Below, one piece after another: positions 39,601 through 40,878 of a DNA stretch of 64,000 bases. Position numbers and translations under genes: made by a program. Each line of letters starts with the position of its first letter. The first letter of the stretch is position 1. Origin of the DNA: Clytia hemisphaerica (Eukaryota > Cnidaria > Hydrozoa > Leptothecata > Clytiidae); NCBI GenBank assembly GCA_902728285.1, contig CACVBU010000758.1, positions 1,671,768 through 1,735,767 of the forward strand, given 5' to 3'. The notes under the pieces were generated by a model. It searched no databases. It had not been told where the DNA came from and saw nothing but the letters and a program-made list of their open reading frames with translations.

Positions 39601-40364
39601 ACCCTTTCAAATGGCTAAAAAACGCCTTCTTTTTGATTTTGTTTTTTACAAAAATCAATTGCCAAAAGAGTTGTTTTAAGGAATCCTCGAAATTTTATTG
39701 ATGAACAGCCATTATTCCAAGACGTCCTGAACCGATTTAAAAATTGGGGAACAGCCAATTTCTTAGGGCTCATGCATAGGAAAATTAGTGACAAAAACTC
39801 AGCTAATGATATAAGAATAAATGTTGCATTCGTTGCAACAGAATCGCAACAGAAACAGGGAAATATGGAATTCTCTAAATGTTATAAAGGTTTAGCGCTG
39901 CAGGCAATTTTTTACTTATTCTTACTTTTCGAATGACTGGATAGTGCTTTTCAAGGTTTTTAACAATTTTTCAAGGTTTTCAAGGTTTTTCCCAGAAAAT
40001 TGATAGTTTTCAAGGTTTTCAAGGTTGGGTGATTCATTTTCAAGGTTTTCAAGGTTTTCAAGGTTTTCAAGGTCCCGTAGACACCCTGCTAGAACAAACA
40101 ATATCAACCATAAAAAAATCAGTTCCCTTTAACTATCAAACTTCCTTATTATGTTATACCTCTTCTCTTCATAGATGCCAGTCGACTAGACAAACGAAAG
40201 AGGGTTGATTGCGGTTGTTTTTCACCCTCTGCATCTTCCATTTCAGTGTCTGTGTCAGCATATGCATCGTCATCATCGACAGGCTTCTTAGTTTGTTCAA
40301 TTTGAAATGCAACTTTTGAGTTGGATGAACCTTCCTCACTTTTTGACAATTTTCTTTTAGGCAT
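521..40364 (-). CDS. pme-5-like: Ankyrin-repeat WGR poly(ADP-ribose) polymerase, 35 exons, catalytic end off window
   Basis: A large PARP that would transfer ADP-ribose from NAD+ to proteins, probably in the nucleus. I joined 35 exons by GT-AG sites and reading phase, giving about 2,178 codons in the window. The order is a basic, acidic N-terminus (1-68), a BAH/Tudor-like module (about 70-150), acidic and lysine-rich linkers (about 180-300), ankyrin repeats (about 300-1,806), a linker (1,807-1,870), WGR (about 1,870-1,990), the PARP regulatory helical domain (about 1,990-2,137), and the start of the catalytic fold. Ankyrin plus WGR plus regulatory domain is the arrangement of nematode PME-5-type PARPs. 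Tankyrases have SAM and lack WGR. The catalytic H-Y-E residues lie left of base 1 and cannot be judged. Phases agree at all but three junctions (14/15, 17/18, 33/34). Introns average about 1 kb and are full of MITEs. Confidence 0.88.
731..878 (+). CDS. Possible second exon of the unknown plus-strand gene
   Basis: Open frame containing FFSQKYNVKYFRTYGNQ and VDRNHLYIAEIRLNNEKA. The acceptor TTTCAG and phase fit the exon at 335-422, and ATCAT|GTATTT is a possible donor. A repeat begins seven bases later. PARP exon 35 would then sit inside this gene's intron. Not recognised. It could also be transposon-derived. Confidence 0.28.
885..1136. mobile_element. MITE, GGGCTCTTCC family copy 1
   Basis: Ends in GGGCTCTTCC and a degenerate GGAAGAACCC. 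The interior is a string of short units with G-runs (GTCCGGGGG, GGGGTAA). Members recur at 7,746, 8,695, 14,443, 17,340 and 29,970. Confidence 0.65.
1248..1640. mobile_element. Two head-to-head copies of an AGACGTTACGG repeat
   Basis: The stretch around 1,258-1,370 and the inverted copy 1,480-1,625 share TTCCGTTTTCTTGCTCCAAA-type sequence and end in AGACGTTACGG / CCGTAACGTCT. Related copies lie at 27,357-27,612 and 31,500-31,691. Both open frames here are repeat sequence. Confidence 0.6.
1688..1871 (-). CDS. pme-5-like: PARP exon 34 (regulatory domain, FYSIIP motif)
   Basis: Residues 2,074-2,135. Begins YEKLTNLTNEFYSIIP, the LSNxFYTxIPH motif of PARPs in slightly altered form (F replaces the usual H). 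Ends in phase 1 at ATGCAAG|GTTTGT. Confidence 0.88.
1929..2310. repeat. CCCTTACAGTGCA-type repeat with a G-run end
   Basis: Starts at a CCGGGGGGAGGGGGG run and has several copies of ACCCTTACAGTGCA spaced by 40-200 bases. One-sided, with no matching poly-C end seen. Similar sequence recurs at 56,260-56,460. Confidence 0.4.
2653..2849. mobile_element. Palindromic mariner-like MITE with TA duplication
   Basis: Near-perfect inverted repeat starting CCGGGTGTGTCAAAAAAA and ending in its complement. Flanked by TA at 2,651-2,652 and 2,850-2,851, the target duplication of Tc1/mariner elements. Length 197 bases, too short to encode a transposase. Confidence 0.8.
2852..3740. other. Intron 33/34, remainder
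   Basis: AT-rich intron with diverged repeat sequence (an AAAATTCACTTTTC motif at about 2,917 recurs inverted near 3,200). The small exon expected between PARP exons 33 and 34 may lie here or in 1,872-2,650, but I could not pick one with confidence. Confidence 0.35.
3741..3856 (-). CDS. pme-5-like: PARP exon 33 (regulatory domain, P-x-G-x-(L/I)S motif)
   Basis: Residues 2,036-2,073. Reads TPFGLISTESIQKGKEILTK, matching the PLGKLS...I..G..VL motif of PARP regulatory domains. The donor CG|GTATGT leaves phase 2, but exon 34 is open only in phase 0. About ten residues usual in the family are absent, so a tiny exon is probably missing between them. Confidence 0.82.
3911..5395 (+). mobile_element. 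Probable long or decayed GGACCTACC element
   Basis: Starts GGACCTATCTGATTACG after GCTGAAT, like the copy at 32,167. It finishes in GGTAACAGACGAACGA and a long ACGA array, as other copies do. The 3' hairpin is missing. The middle shows nothing I recognise. Confidence 0.4.
5266..5394 (+). repeat. (ACGA)n microsatellite, about 32 units
   Basis: An uninterrupted ACGA array of about 129 bases. It encodes a false TNER-repeat open frame. Shorter ACGG/ACGA arrays sit at the same place in related elements at 7,370 and 33,700. Confidence 0.95.
5939..6125 (-). CDS. pme-5-like: PARP exon 32 (end of WGR, start of regulatory domain)
   Basis: Residues 1,973-2,035. Begins MFEKKAGKYNLL, the conserved F-x-x-x-x-GKY-x-L end of WGR. 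It then has SRLDEHVYRLMKDI, the opening helix of the PARP regulatory domain. Confidence 0.9.
6236..6392. mobile_element. GTACGTAC MITE-like element
   Basis: Contains TGCGTACGTACATTTTCC and an inverted GTGCGTACGTACTATG with GGACGGCCCC at its right end and poly-C runs inside. A short non-coding element in intron 31/32. Confidence 0.45.
6497..6833. mobile_element. Poly-G/poly-C bounded MITE with tandem AGAGAGACT units
   Basis: Begins CCCGGGGTGGGGGTACTAG and ends GTACCCCCCCCCC. Inside are several diverged units of CCTTAGAGAGACTTTGAAAA, flanked by inverted GTATGTGCG/CGCACATAC. The same design is at 63,365-63,569. Confidence 0.65.
6884..7427 (+). mobile_element. GGACCTACC element, short copy
   Basis: Starts GGACCTACCTG and ends with a 3' hairpin (GGACCTCCACCCC / GGGGTAGGTCC). 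A short ACGG array lies before the hairpin and an AAAT tail after it. Related to 32,167-33,771. Class uncertain. Confidence 0.6.
7746..8045. mobile_element. MITE, GGGCTCTTCC family copy 2
   Basis: Right end TTTTCTGGAAGAGCCC, left end GGGCTATTTCAGAAAA. The interior repeats AAAATCCAGGTGGT-like units of about 30 bases. Confidence 0.65.
8053..8112 (+). repeat. Two-copy 30-base tandem repeat beside exon 31
   Basis: TTAGACTCTACTTTTCTGAA occurs twice in direct tandem (about 30 bases apart), ending about 33 bases from the exon 31 donor. Confidence 0.75.
8145..8317 (-). CDS. pme-5-like: PARP exon 31 (WGR domain core)
   Basis: Residues 1,916-1,972. Contains LFNRWGRVGFFEG, the W-G-R signature, then AATSEFKKIFRFKTANEW, the conserved F-x-K-x-F...N-x-W. 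In known PARPs the WGR binds damaged DNA and signals to the catalytic domain. The donor AT|GTATGT is in phase 2. Confidence 0.92.
8695..8979. mobile_element. MITE, GGATATCC-repeat type
   Basis: Repeats of TCCTGTACCTGCTGGATAT-like units (about 30-40 bases). Right end TCTGGAAAAGACC is close to the GGGCTCTTCC family, and GATATCCTCAACAGGG also occurs in the copy at 17,340. Confidence 0.55.
9102..9222 (-). CDS. pme-5-like: PARP exon 30 (WGR domain, first half)
   Basis: Residues 1,875-1,915. Reads VYIDPVNNKPYDTTLIKTLV and then YGINSFYKMQ, the opening strands of a WGR domain with the conserved N-x-F/Y-Y pattern. Confidence 0.85.
9837..10042 (-). CDS. pme-5-like: PARP exon 29 (charged linker, start of WGR)
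   Basis: Residues 1,807-1,874. A charged linker (KIEKIVEDYQESSEVD) between ankyrin and WGR. It runs into a stop past 9,837, but the donor GATAT|GTAGGA joins in phase to the next exon, giving IEVYIDPVNN. Confidence 0.78.
10043..10630. other. Intron 28/29, unassigned part
   Basis: AT-rich with short repeats of the ATTCACGCAATTTATT kind around 10,340-10,520. No exon or element ends recognised. Confidence 0.3.
10637..11245. mobile_element. Foldback element, about 260-base arms
   Basis: The left arm (about 10,672-10,906) and the right arm (about 10,985-11,218) are inverted copies at well over 90 percent identity. They share GAAGTGACCCCTCATTTGAA and CCACCGTCGCTCCGCCAGCA. The spacer is about 80 bases. 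The outer edges are TAGGGGGGG and CCCCCCTA. No coding capacity. Confidence 0.8.
11329..11510. mobile_element. Short MITE with TTTTCGACCGTAG ends
   Basis: Left end TTTTCGACCGTAGCCGCC and right end GCGACTACGGTCGAAAA are inverted copies. Lies in intron 28/29. Confidence 0.55.
11722..11877 (-). CDS. pme-5-like: PARP exon 28 (last ankyrin repeat)
   Basis: Residues 1,755-1,806. Reads LKILVKAGAPMNLTNNEGQT, then PFDMAKQQPSG, which closes the ankyrin array. The donor is GCAGTG|GTAAGT. Confidence 0.85.
12612..12752 (-). CDS. pme-5-like: PARP exon 27 (ankyrin repeat)
   Basis: Residues 1,708-1,754. Has CTALMLAIKLNCKW, LLKHEPNLDHQDKKG and FSYIHACVQTSD. The acceptor is AACTTTCAG and the donor GAC|GTAAGT. 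Confidence 0.85.
12790..13120. mobile_element. Poly-G/poly-C bounded MITE with GTCCC.CTAAGGGTC units
   Basis: Starts CGGGGGGGGGGGG and ends CTAGTACCCCCGGG. The interior units are CCACTAAGGGTCGGAGATAT-like, about 45-50 bases. Contains TACGGTATGTGCCGCCC near the left edge. Confidence 0.6.
13273..13978. mobile_element. GGCCGGTCTCCAC MITE, interrupted copy
   Basis: Outer ends GGCCGGTCTCCACTTTCGCG and CGCGAAAGTGGAGACCGGCC. Copies at 23,367-23,576 and 25,656-25,900 lack the inner insert, showing that this one was split by the element at 13,448-13,905. Confidence 0.8.
13448..13905. mobile_element. Nested MITE, CAGTCTGTGCCACTAACTCG ends, GTAAT duplication
   Basis: 458 bases with terminal repeats of about 36 bases. 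GTAAT is duplicated at 13,443-13,447 and 13,906-13,910. The interior is rich in GGGAAGAATCTTCC-like palindromes. The empty site is seen in the host element's other copies. Confidence 0.88.
14443..14741. mobile_element. MITE, GGGCTCTTCC family copy 3
   Basis: Right end TTTTCTGGAAGAGCCC, left end GACTTTTCCAGAAAG. Interior CCCCGGACAA and CCCTCAAACAGAGCA units. It ends 16 bases from exon 26's donor. Confidence 0.65.
14758..14937 (-). CDS. pme-5-like: PARP exon 26 (ankyrin repeat)
   Basis: Residues 1,648-1,707. Contains YILEHGADVDFVAGDAD. The open frame runs further upstream, but the acceptor before AAAGCT is the one that keeps phase 0 with exon 25. It lacks a strong pyrimidine tract. Confidence 0.78.
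14973..15276. mobile_element. MITE, AGATATCTTATATAAA ends
   Basis: Left ATAGATATCTTATATAAAGC and right TTTTATATAAGATATCTGT are inverted copies extending about 40 bases. One end of the same family is in the duplicated block near 20,300 and 20,980. Confidence 0.7.
15365..15612 (+). mobile_element. TAAGAACATGTTAAGAACA MITE copy 1
   Basis: Contains GGCTTCGATGGCCAAAATGT and paired AAGAACATGTTAAGAACAT blocks. Copies lie at 26,268, 54,136 (partial), 54,960, 55,942 and 62,972. Confidence 0.65.
16074..16265 (-). CDS. pme-5-like: PARP exon 25 (two ankyrin repeats)
   Basis: Residues 1,584-1,647. Reads YLINCGINIKSADSTSSLP, then IHYAVENNF, then LLNVQDGRGRTPIVRALLNG. Clear ankyrin. Confidence 0.85.
16330..16530. 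repeat. Low-complexity GTCCCC-type repeat in intron 24/25
   Basis: Tandem diverged units of the kind TTTCATCCCCACTGGGAAAT, about 35-40 bases. No clear ends. Confidence 0.35.
16589..16669 (-). CDS. pme-5-like: PARP exon 24 (short linker exon)
   Basis: Residues 1,557-1,583, 81 bases. Begins DFSGFSFNEETG and ends KKTWLD at GAT|GTATGT. Phase 0 on both sides. There is no ankyrin signature. Confidence 0.72.
17095..17247 (-). CDS. pme-5-like: PARP exon 23 (ankyrin helices)
   Basis: Residues 1,506-1,556. Has EERRNLLHLLCIHVSDKS, ankyrin-like NLLHLL. The donor GACGAG|GTGAAT is in phase 0. Confidence 0.78.
17340..17655. mobile_element. MITE, GGGCTCTTCC family copy with CCCCCTGGATATCC array
   Basis: Ends GGGCTTTTCCAGAAAA and TTTCTGGAAAAGCCC. 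The interior is six or more units of TTAACCCCCTGGATATC with short AT spacers, closing with a G-run of about twelve. Confidence 0.75.
17869..18115 (-). CDS. pme-5-like: PARP exon 22 (ankyrin region with insert)
   Basis: Residues 1,423-1,505. Begins TAMMMLQEGADPQCN, followed by a charged insert (KQYEEGISSNKYKW) before the next helix pair. The donor is ATTCAG|GTAAAC. Confidence 0.82.
18413..18489 (-). CDS. pme-5-like: PARP exon 21 (short ankyrin exon)
   Basis: Residues 1,398-1,422, only 77 bases. Reads LGADDKLTDKNGNTPLAIAL, an almost consensus ankyrin segment. Joins exons 20 and 22 in phase. Confidence 0.82.
18597..18861. repeat. Segment Y, copy 1 (265 bases, near-identical to 20,416)
   Basis: Begins AATGAAACTCAGTTTTGACT and ends GATAGAGCAATGA. 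Differs from 20,416-20,680 at only a handful of bases. Both copies carry a false minus-strand open frame. Confidence 0.88.
19009..19192 (-). CDS. pme-5-like: PARP exon 20 (ankyrin repeat)
   Basis: Residues 1,336-1,397. Contains DNEGNTPLHYGCQRGA. The acceptor is ATTTTCAG and the donor AAAAAG|GTATTT. Confidence 0.82.
19662..19899 (-). CDS. pme-5-like: PARP exon 19 (ankyrin repeats)
   Basis: Residues 1,257-1,335. Has LLKAGLDVNAQDKKNGRTVL and LLISHGALLDVECSHGRFP. Phase 1 in, phase 2 out. Confidence 0.85.
20005..20417. repeat. Segment X, first tandem copy
   Basis: Near-identical to 20,679-21,092. Shares GATGGTTTGAAATATTTAGA at its start and TTGACGTCATTCTTTCCTGA at its end. Confidence 0.88.
20416..20680. 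repeat. Segment Y, copy 2, between the two X copies
   Basis: Second copy of the 18,597 block, placed exactly between the tandem X segments. Confidence 0.88.
20679..21092. repeat. Segment X, second tandem copy
   Basis: See 20,005-20,417. The two differ by a few substitutions and small indels, pointing to a recent event. Confidence 0.88.
21481..21610 (-). CDS. pme-5-like: PARP exon 18 (ankyrin repeat)
   Basis: Residues 1,214-1,256. Begins IWWFSTEETDDGLL and contains NLVDQNGMSAAHHASLKKK. Only a phase-0 start is open. The other frames stop. Confidence 0.78.
21922..22323 (-). CDS. pme-5-like: PARP exon 17 (ankyrin repeats; donor uncertain)
   Basis: Residues 1,080-1,213. Contains NAKDLHGRTPLHYKLMN and FLDHGANVEIG. 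The best donor by sequence (AAAG|GTTAGT, exon edge 21,926) leaves phase 2, but exon 18 needs phase 0. The weaker TTA|GTGTCT four bases on restores the frame, so I give that edge. Confidence 0.75.
22384..22965 (+). mobile_element. Truncated GGACCTACC element carrying a nested MITE
   Basis: Starts TACTTTTATGGACCTACCTG, as at 6,874, and resumes after the insert with AATTTGGCTAAGAACATTGA, also present at 7,108. The 3' part is missing. Confidence 0.5.
22570..22922. mobile_element. Nested MITE, GGCGAAACCAATTTAATTTG ends
   Basis: Inverted ends GGCGAAACCAATTTAATTTG (left) and its near-complement (right), about 31 bases. Includes ACCGACCGACCC near both ends. 353 bases. Confidence 0.75.
23029..23232 (-). 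CDS. pme-5-like: PARP exon 16 (ankyrin repeat)
   Basis: Residues 1,012-1,079. Reads VDNNGFTPLLSFVYNIASKN. The acceptor is TTTTCATCAG and the donor GACAAG|GTTAGT, phase 0 on both sides. Confidence 0.82.
23367..23576. mobile_element. GGCCGGTCTCCAC MITE, intact copy
   Basis: Ends GGCCAGTCTCCATTTTCGCG and CGCGAAAGTGGAGACCGGCC. Flanked by TTAA on the left and TTTAA on the right. Contains the uninterrupted TATGACGTAATCTTTTCTTT site. Confidence 0.75.
23700..24085. repeat. Array of CTGTCGCGATATTTTTCAAG units
   Basis: A 23-base inverted pair (CATTATGGAAGTAAACG and its complement) at 23,711-23,781. Then eight or so diverged units of about 25 bases with CTGTCGCG. Ends at GGCTTCCATAGGAAGTTAC. Confidence 0.6.
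24121..24390 (-). CDS. pme-5-like: PARP exon 15 (ankyrin repeats; 5' edge uncertain)
   Basis: Residues about 922-1,011. Contains LLKHGADVNSIRKDKHSLF and NKHGQNVLHMML. The frame stays open upstream to about 24,438, but only an acceptor next to 24,390 keeps phase 0 with exon 14. The stronger acceptors upstream need phase 1. Confidence 0.75.
24602..25657. mobile_element. TIR element, CCGGTGT...TTACTCCCC ends
   Basis: Left CCGGTGTAACCGTAAATC and right inverted GTGACACCGG with TTACTCCCC blocks on both sides. Repeated GGAGTAATAATT motifs flank a non-repetitive middle. The right end overlaps the GGCCGGTCTCCAC element that follows. Confidence 0.6.
25656..25900. mobile_element. GGCCGGTCTCCAC MITE, diverged copy
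   Basis: ACCGGTCTCCACTTGCGCGC to GCAAGTGGAAACCGGCC. Has the TATGACGTAATCTTTTTTCC site without the nested insert. Confidence 0.7.
25901..26085. mobile_element. MITE related to 34,720-34,990
   Basis: Shares GATCTAGCGCTCTCGAT, TATTCAAGGGAACGTAGATC and TATATAAAGATCAGTGG with the inverted sequence at 34,720-34,990. Confidence 0.5.
26268..26497 (+). mobile_element. TAAGAACATGTTAAGAACA MITE copy 2
   Basis: AAGAACATAAGGCTTCGATG start and paired AAGAACATGTTAAGAACAT, as at 15,365. Confidence 0.7.
26940..27101. mobile_element. MITE, TACAGTT.ACGCTCTCTAATTCGA ends, copy 1
   Basis: Inverted ends TACAGTTAACGCTCTCTAAT and ATTAGAGAGCTTCAACTGTA. Internal ATCGAATAAGGGAG repeats. Confidence 0.75.
27166..27300 (-). 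CDS. pme-5-like: PARP exon 14 (ankyrin repeat)
   Basis: Residues 877-921. Has FLLENGASATVGKT and KTVLHFIDQNYD. It ends at GTGGTG|GTAAG in phase 0. The next exon does not join with a strong phase-0 acceptor, so a small exon may be missing here. Confidence 0.75.
27357..27612. mobile_element. AGACGTTACGG repeat copy
   Basis: Shares GAAACGCCAAAAGAAAACACG, GATCCGTAACGAAAACCATAC and related blocks with 1,248-1,640. Minus-strand open frame here is repeat. Confidence 0.55.
27790..27969 (-). CDS. pme-5-like: PARP exon 13 (ankyrin repeat)
   Basis: Residues 817-876. Reads FLKAGVDINGVSDEGVTPL followed by ITAVAN at the donor GCTAAC|GTAAGT. Phase 0 on both sides. Confidence 0.82.
28499..28768 (-). mobile_element. 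tRNA-derived SINE with 8-base target duplication
   Basis: On the minus strand the head reads GGACCGTAGTGCAGTGGTAA (A-box-like) and GGTTGTGGGTTCAACCCC (B box), a tRNA-like RNA polymerase III promoter. The body has GGTAAGTGGAGTAATCCAGG and a CTTACTTACTTAG tail. TCACTTAC is duplicated at 28,491-28,498 and 28,769-28,776. Confidence 0.8.
28777..28998 (-). CDS. pme-5-like: PARP exon 12 (ankyrin repeats; SINE abuts donor)
   Basis: Residues 743-816. Contains LLLDAGVDVNFVDENGLTI and HLLEKYHANPQL. The donor CTG|GTAAGTGA is itself part of the target duplication of a SINE inserted just downstream (see the SINE entry). Confidence 0.84.
29051..29228. mobile_element. MITE, TACAGTT.ACGCTCTCTAATTCGA ends, copy 2
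   Basis: Same family as 26,940. TACAGTTGCCCATCTCTAAT to TTAGAGAGCGTCAACTGTA. Confidence 0.75.
29442..29650 (-). CDS. pme-5-like: PARP exon 11 (two ankyrin repeats)
   Basis: Residues 673-742. Has KTALMYACMNGHSQ and NTPIHYAAAYGW followed by LLLEGGADANIP. This is the clearest ankyrin pair in the gene. Confidence 0.87.
29970..30208. mobile_element. MITE, GGGCTCTTCC family copy 4
   Basis: GGGCTCTTCCGGAAAATG to CTTTTCTGGAAAAGCCC, with GTCCGGGGG and GTCCAGGGGG internal units. The two open frames across it are artefacts. Confidence 0.7.
30369..30525 (-). CDS. pme-5-like: PARP exon 10 (two ankyrin repeats)
   Basis: Residues 621-672. Begins DCIKVLLENNANVNIK and continues TPLGLAAAKGHYETVKFL. The exon is too short to stand alone as a long open frame, so I recovered it from its splice sites (CTCTCAG acceptor, AAAA|GTATAT donor) and phase. 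Confidence 0.82.
30620..30946. mobile_element. MITE, TACTTTAACGGGATAAA ends
   Basis: Left TACTTTAACGGGATAAAATT and right AGTTTATCCCATTAAAGTA are inverted. Internal TTTCGCGGATGA repeats. Confidence 0.7.
31066..31290. mobile_element. CGAAGGGCTAGA MITE copy 1
   Basis: Matches 61,918-62,140 (AATATCGCAAA, CCGCGAAGCTTCTGATTGG, ACCACGGCAC). Ends GGGCTAGAAG and ATCTAGCC. Confidence 0.65.
31351..31457 (-). CDS. pme-5-like: PARP exon 9 (ankyrin repeat)
   Basis: Residues 584-620. Has ININAKDKKTFTALHHAAKR, a full ankyrin start. The donor TTTAAC|GTATGT is in phase 0. Confidence 0.82.
31500..31691. mobile_element. AGACGTTACGG repeat, partial copy
   Basis: GATCCGTAACAAAAATCATAC and CGTAACGTCTGAACATGG lie just left of PARP exon 8. 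The element sits 10 bases from the exon 8 donor. Confidence 0.55.
31701..31867 (-). CDS. pme-5-like: PARP exon 8 (ankyrin repeat, acidic insert)
   Basis: Residues 529-584. Opens GADVTIPNGQKLTPLIIAV, a textbook ankyrin turn and helix. Then comes an acidic run DSDDGEDEEDE. Phase 2 in, phase 1 out. Confidence 0.82.
32167..33771 (+). mobile_element. GGACCTACC element made of about 470-base tandem units
   Basis: Starts GGACCTACCTGATGATGAAA and ends with an ACGG/ACGA array and a GGACCTCCAGGTAGGTCC hairpin. Almost three units repeat with starts near 32,344, 32,806 and 33,281 (TTTTATTGA.AATTGAA.CATGC). Each holds TTTCCGGCATATTTCCGGCA clusters. No intact coding frame. Confidence 0.8.
33780..34300. 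other. Intron 7/8, unassigned part
   Basis: Has a CACAGGGGGTACC repeat near 33,910-33,980 and two diverged copies of ATATCATAC.ACCTGCTACC around 34,033 and 34,116. No gene recognised. Confidence 0.35.
34305..34468 (-). CDS. pme-5-like: PARP exon 7 (ankyrin repeat)
   Basis: Residues 475-528. Carries NAANRLIHYAAACSG, a recognisable ankyrin core (xxLHxAA). The donor TTTCAAG|GTTTGC leaves phase 2. Confidence 0.8.
34720..34990. mobile_element. MITE related to 25,901
   Basis: Inverted relative to 25,901-26,085. Shares ATCGAGAGCGCTAGAT and ends near TATATAAAGGTCAGTGGG. Confidence 0.5.
35052..35255 (-). CDS. pme-5-like: PARP exon 6 (ankyrin region)
   Basis: Residues 407-474. Begins EPSLLIDHFYEAV and contains GYGFNFLHDNLLNF, typical of an ankyrin helix pair. 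Phase 0 on both sides. Confidence 0.78.
35284..35508. mobile_element. Mariner-like MITE with TA duplication
   Basis: CAGGGTCTTTCAGAAAAAAA to TTCTTTTTAATCACCCTG, flanked by TA at 35,282 and 35,509. Related to the usual CAGGGTG-ended Tc1/mariner MITEs. 225 bases. Confidence 0.75.
35666..35855 (-). CDS. pme-5-like: PARP exon 5 (ankyrin region, SRGNREGNNAF)
   Basis: Residues 343-406. Has SRGNREGNNAF and FDFVKKHLKAFDR, an ankyrin-type loop and helix. Phase 2 in, phase 0 out, with a consensus donor CAGG|GTATGA. Confidence 0.78.
35948..36230. mobile_element. ATGCACCATTGCAATGTCTTC palindromic MITE cluster
   Basis: Repeated direct and inverted blocks of ATGCACCATTGCAATGTC with CCAATCAGCTGTTGGGTCC. 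The last half-copy is broken at 36,225 by the next element and resumes at 36,579 with TGCATATCAT. Confidence 0.75.
36225..36579. mobile_element. TTATTGGAACTAATTTTCGC MITE, nested
   Basis: TTATTGGAACTAATTTTCGC to GCGAAAATTAGTTCCAATAA, with many CGCGAAAATTAA units. A second copy is at 54,551-54,802. Confidence 0.78.
36892..37046. mobile_element. ATGCACCATTGCAATG MITE, single copy
   Basis: ATTCATGATATGCACCACTG to CAATGGTGCATATCATGAAT, an almost perfect 155-base palindrome containing GTGACGTAAAATC. Confidence 0.8.
37239..37653 (-). CDS. pme-5-like: PARP exon 4 (lysine-rich linker, first ankyrin-like helices)
   Basis: Residues 205-343. Begins with a strongly basic stretch, KKKSRKKSTSKK, likely to bind nucleic acid or act as a nuclear signal. 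It continues into helical sequence (AYKYALLQENLDYCKLML) of ankyrin type. Phase 1 in, phase 2 out. Confidence 0.82.
37840..37985. mobile_element. ATGCACCATTGCAATG MITE, second single copy
   Basis: Same palindrome as 36,892 with a short deletion in the left arm. Confidence 0.8.
38232..38457 (-). CDS. pme-5-like: PARP exon 3 (end of BAH/Tudor-like module, acidic linker)
   Basis: Residues 130-204. Continues with YDDTIYKASIISHVGV, then a DDDDDVDGAAGDDE acidic run. Ends in phase 1 at GAAG|GTATTT. Confidence 0.78.
38869..39050 (-). CDS. pme-5-like: PARP exon 2 (BAH/Tudor-like module, first part)
   Basis: Residues 69-129. Contains EDCVTVRAPGKDFYLCRI followed by INIAWFDQVG. This resembles the opening strands of BAH or Tudor-like chromatin modules (a charged/valine strand, then a W-F pair). 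The domain call is my inference. The acceptor is TTTTCAG and the donor ACAAG|GTAAGT, phase 0. Confidence 0.75.
39190..40088. mobile_element. CAGGGTGTCTA element with TTTTCAAGG arrays and CTAGA duplication
   Basis: CAGGGTGTCTAAGG to CCCGTAGACACCCTG, flanked by CTAGA at 39,185-39,189 and 40,089-40,093. TTTTCAAGG units lie just inside both ends. The middle is non-repetitive. Sits in PARP intron 1. The Glu-Asn-Leu open frame is this array. Confidence 0.82.
40160..40364 (-). CDS. pme-5-like: PARP exon 1 (start codon, basic/acidic N-terminus)
   Basis: Starts MPKRKLSKSEEG and ends in KRR, with a DDDDAY acidic stretch between. The basic ends look like nuclear localisation signals. The ATG context has A at -3. 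The donor reads AAGAG|GTATAA and leaves phase 1, which exon 2 completes as glycine. Residues 1-68. Confidence 0.8.
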
Positions 40365-40394
40365 GGTGATAAATGATGCACATGGATCTCAAAC
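40365..40394 (-). promoter_or_regulatory. 5' UTR of PARP exon 1 with overlapping upstream ORF
   Basis: An acceptor (TTTTTTTCAG) at 40,395 shows that transcription starts further upstream with a non-coding exon. The leader holds an ATG at about 40,382 that opens an eight-codon frame (MCIIYHHA). It stops on a TAA overlapping codons 2-3 of the PARP reading frame. Confidence 0.5.
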
Positions 40395-40589
40395 CTGAAA
40401 AAAATACATACATCCATGAATTAAACTATCGAATGGGTAAGGGTGTCTAAGGACATAAAATGTCATAGATACAAAAAACTAATGTTTTCCAAGCTCCTTT
40501 TTTTATGAAAGAGGAGAAAGCTGAAATTATAACGCCTGCAGATTTGTGGTATTTTCCTTGATTCCAAAATTGAGGTGGATAAAACATCA

Positions 40590-40817
40590 AAGGATGAAAA
40601 GATTGATCGTAGTGAATAGTACTAACATTGTTCTTAGAATTTTTTCTGGAGATCTTGCTTGATTTATATCTTTAAATAGGTGACTTAAGGCTGAAGAGAT
40701 GTCATTATTTAAGAACTTATGGATAAGTTTAGTACATAATTCTAGTTTAAAGAGTTTATCAGTGTTAAAAGGGTTAAATTTACTGCCCTCAGAGGGACAT
40801 ACATGATCTATATTTAG
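40590..40817 (-). pseudogene. Possible C-terminal fragment of a LINE reverse transcriptase
   Basis: Minus-strand frame with FKLELCTKLIHKFLNNDISS and ALSHLFKDINQARS. It resembles the region after the reverse transcriptase fingers in non-LTR elements (L...C-x-KL-x-(Y/H)KF-x-N). No other part of such an element is nearby. It could be coincidental. Confidence 0.35.
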
Positions 40818-40878
40818 CACATTTTAAGATTGATTCATTTATCACATTTAAGCTATTAGTATTTGTAACCCCAAAGCA

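Noticed and set aside
39922-40107. Minus frame with repeated Glu-Asn-Leu
   Set aside because: It is the translation of TTTTCAAGG tandem units inside a mobile element.
521-40364. Tankyrase as the identity of the ankyrin PARP
   Set aside because: The WGR and PARP regulatory domains are present and no SAM domain is seen, which excludes tankyrase architecture.
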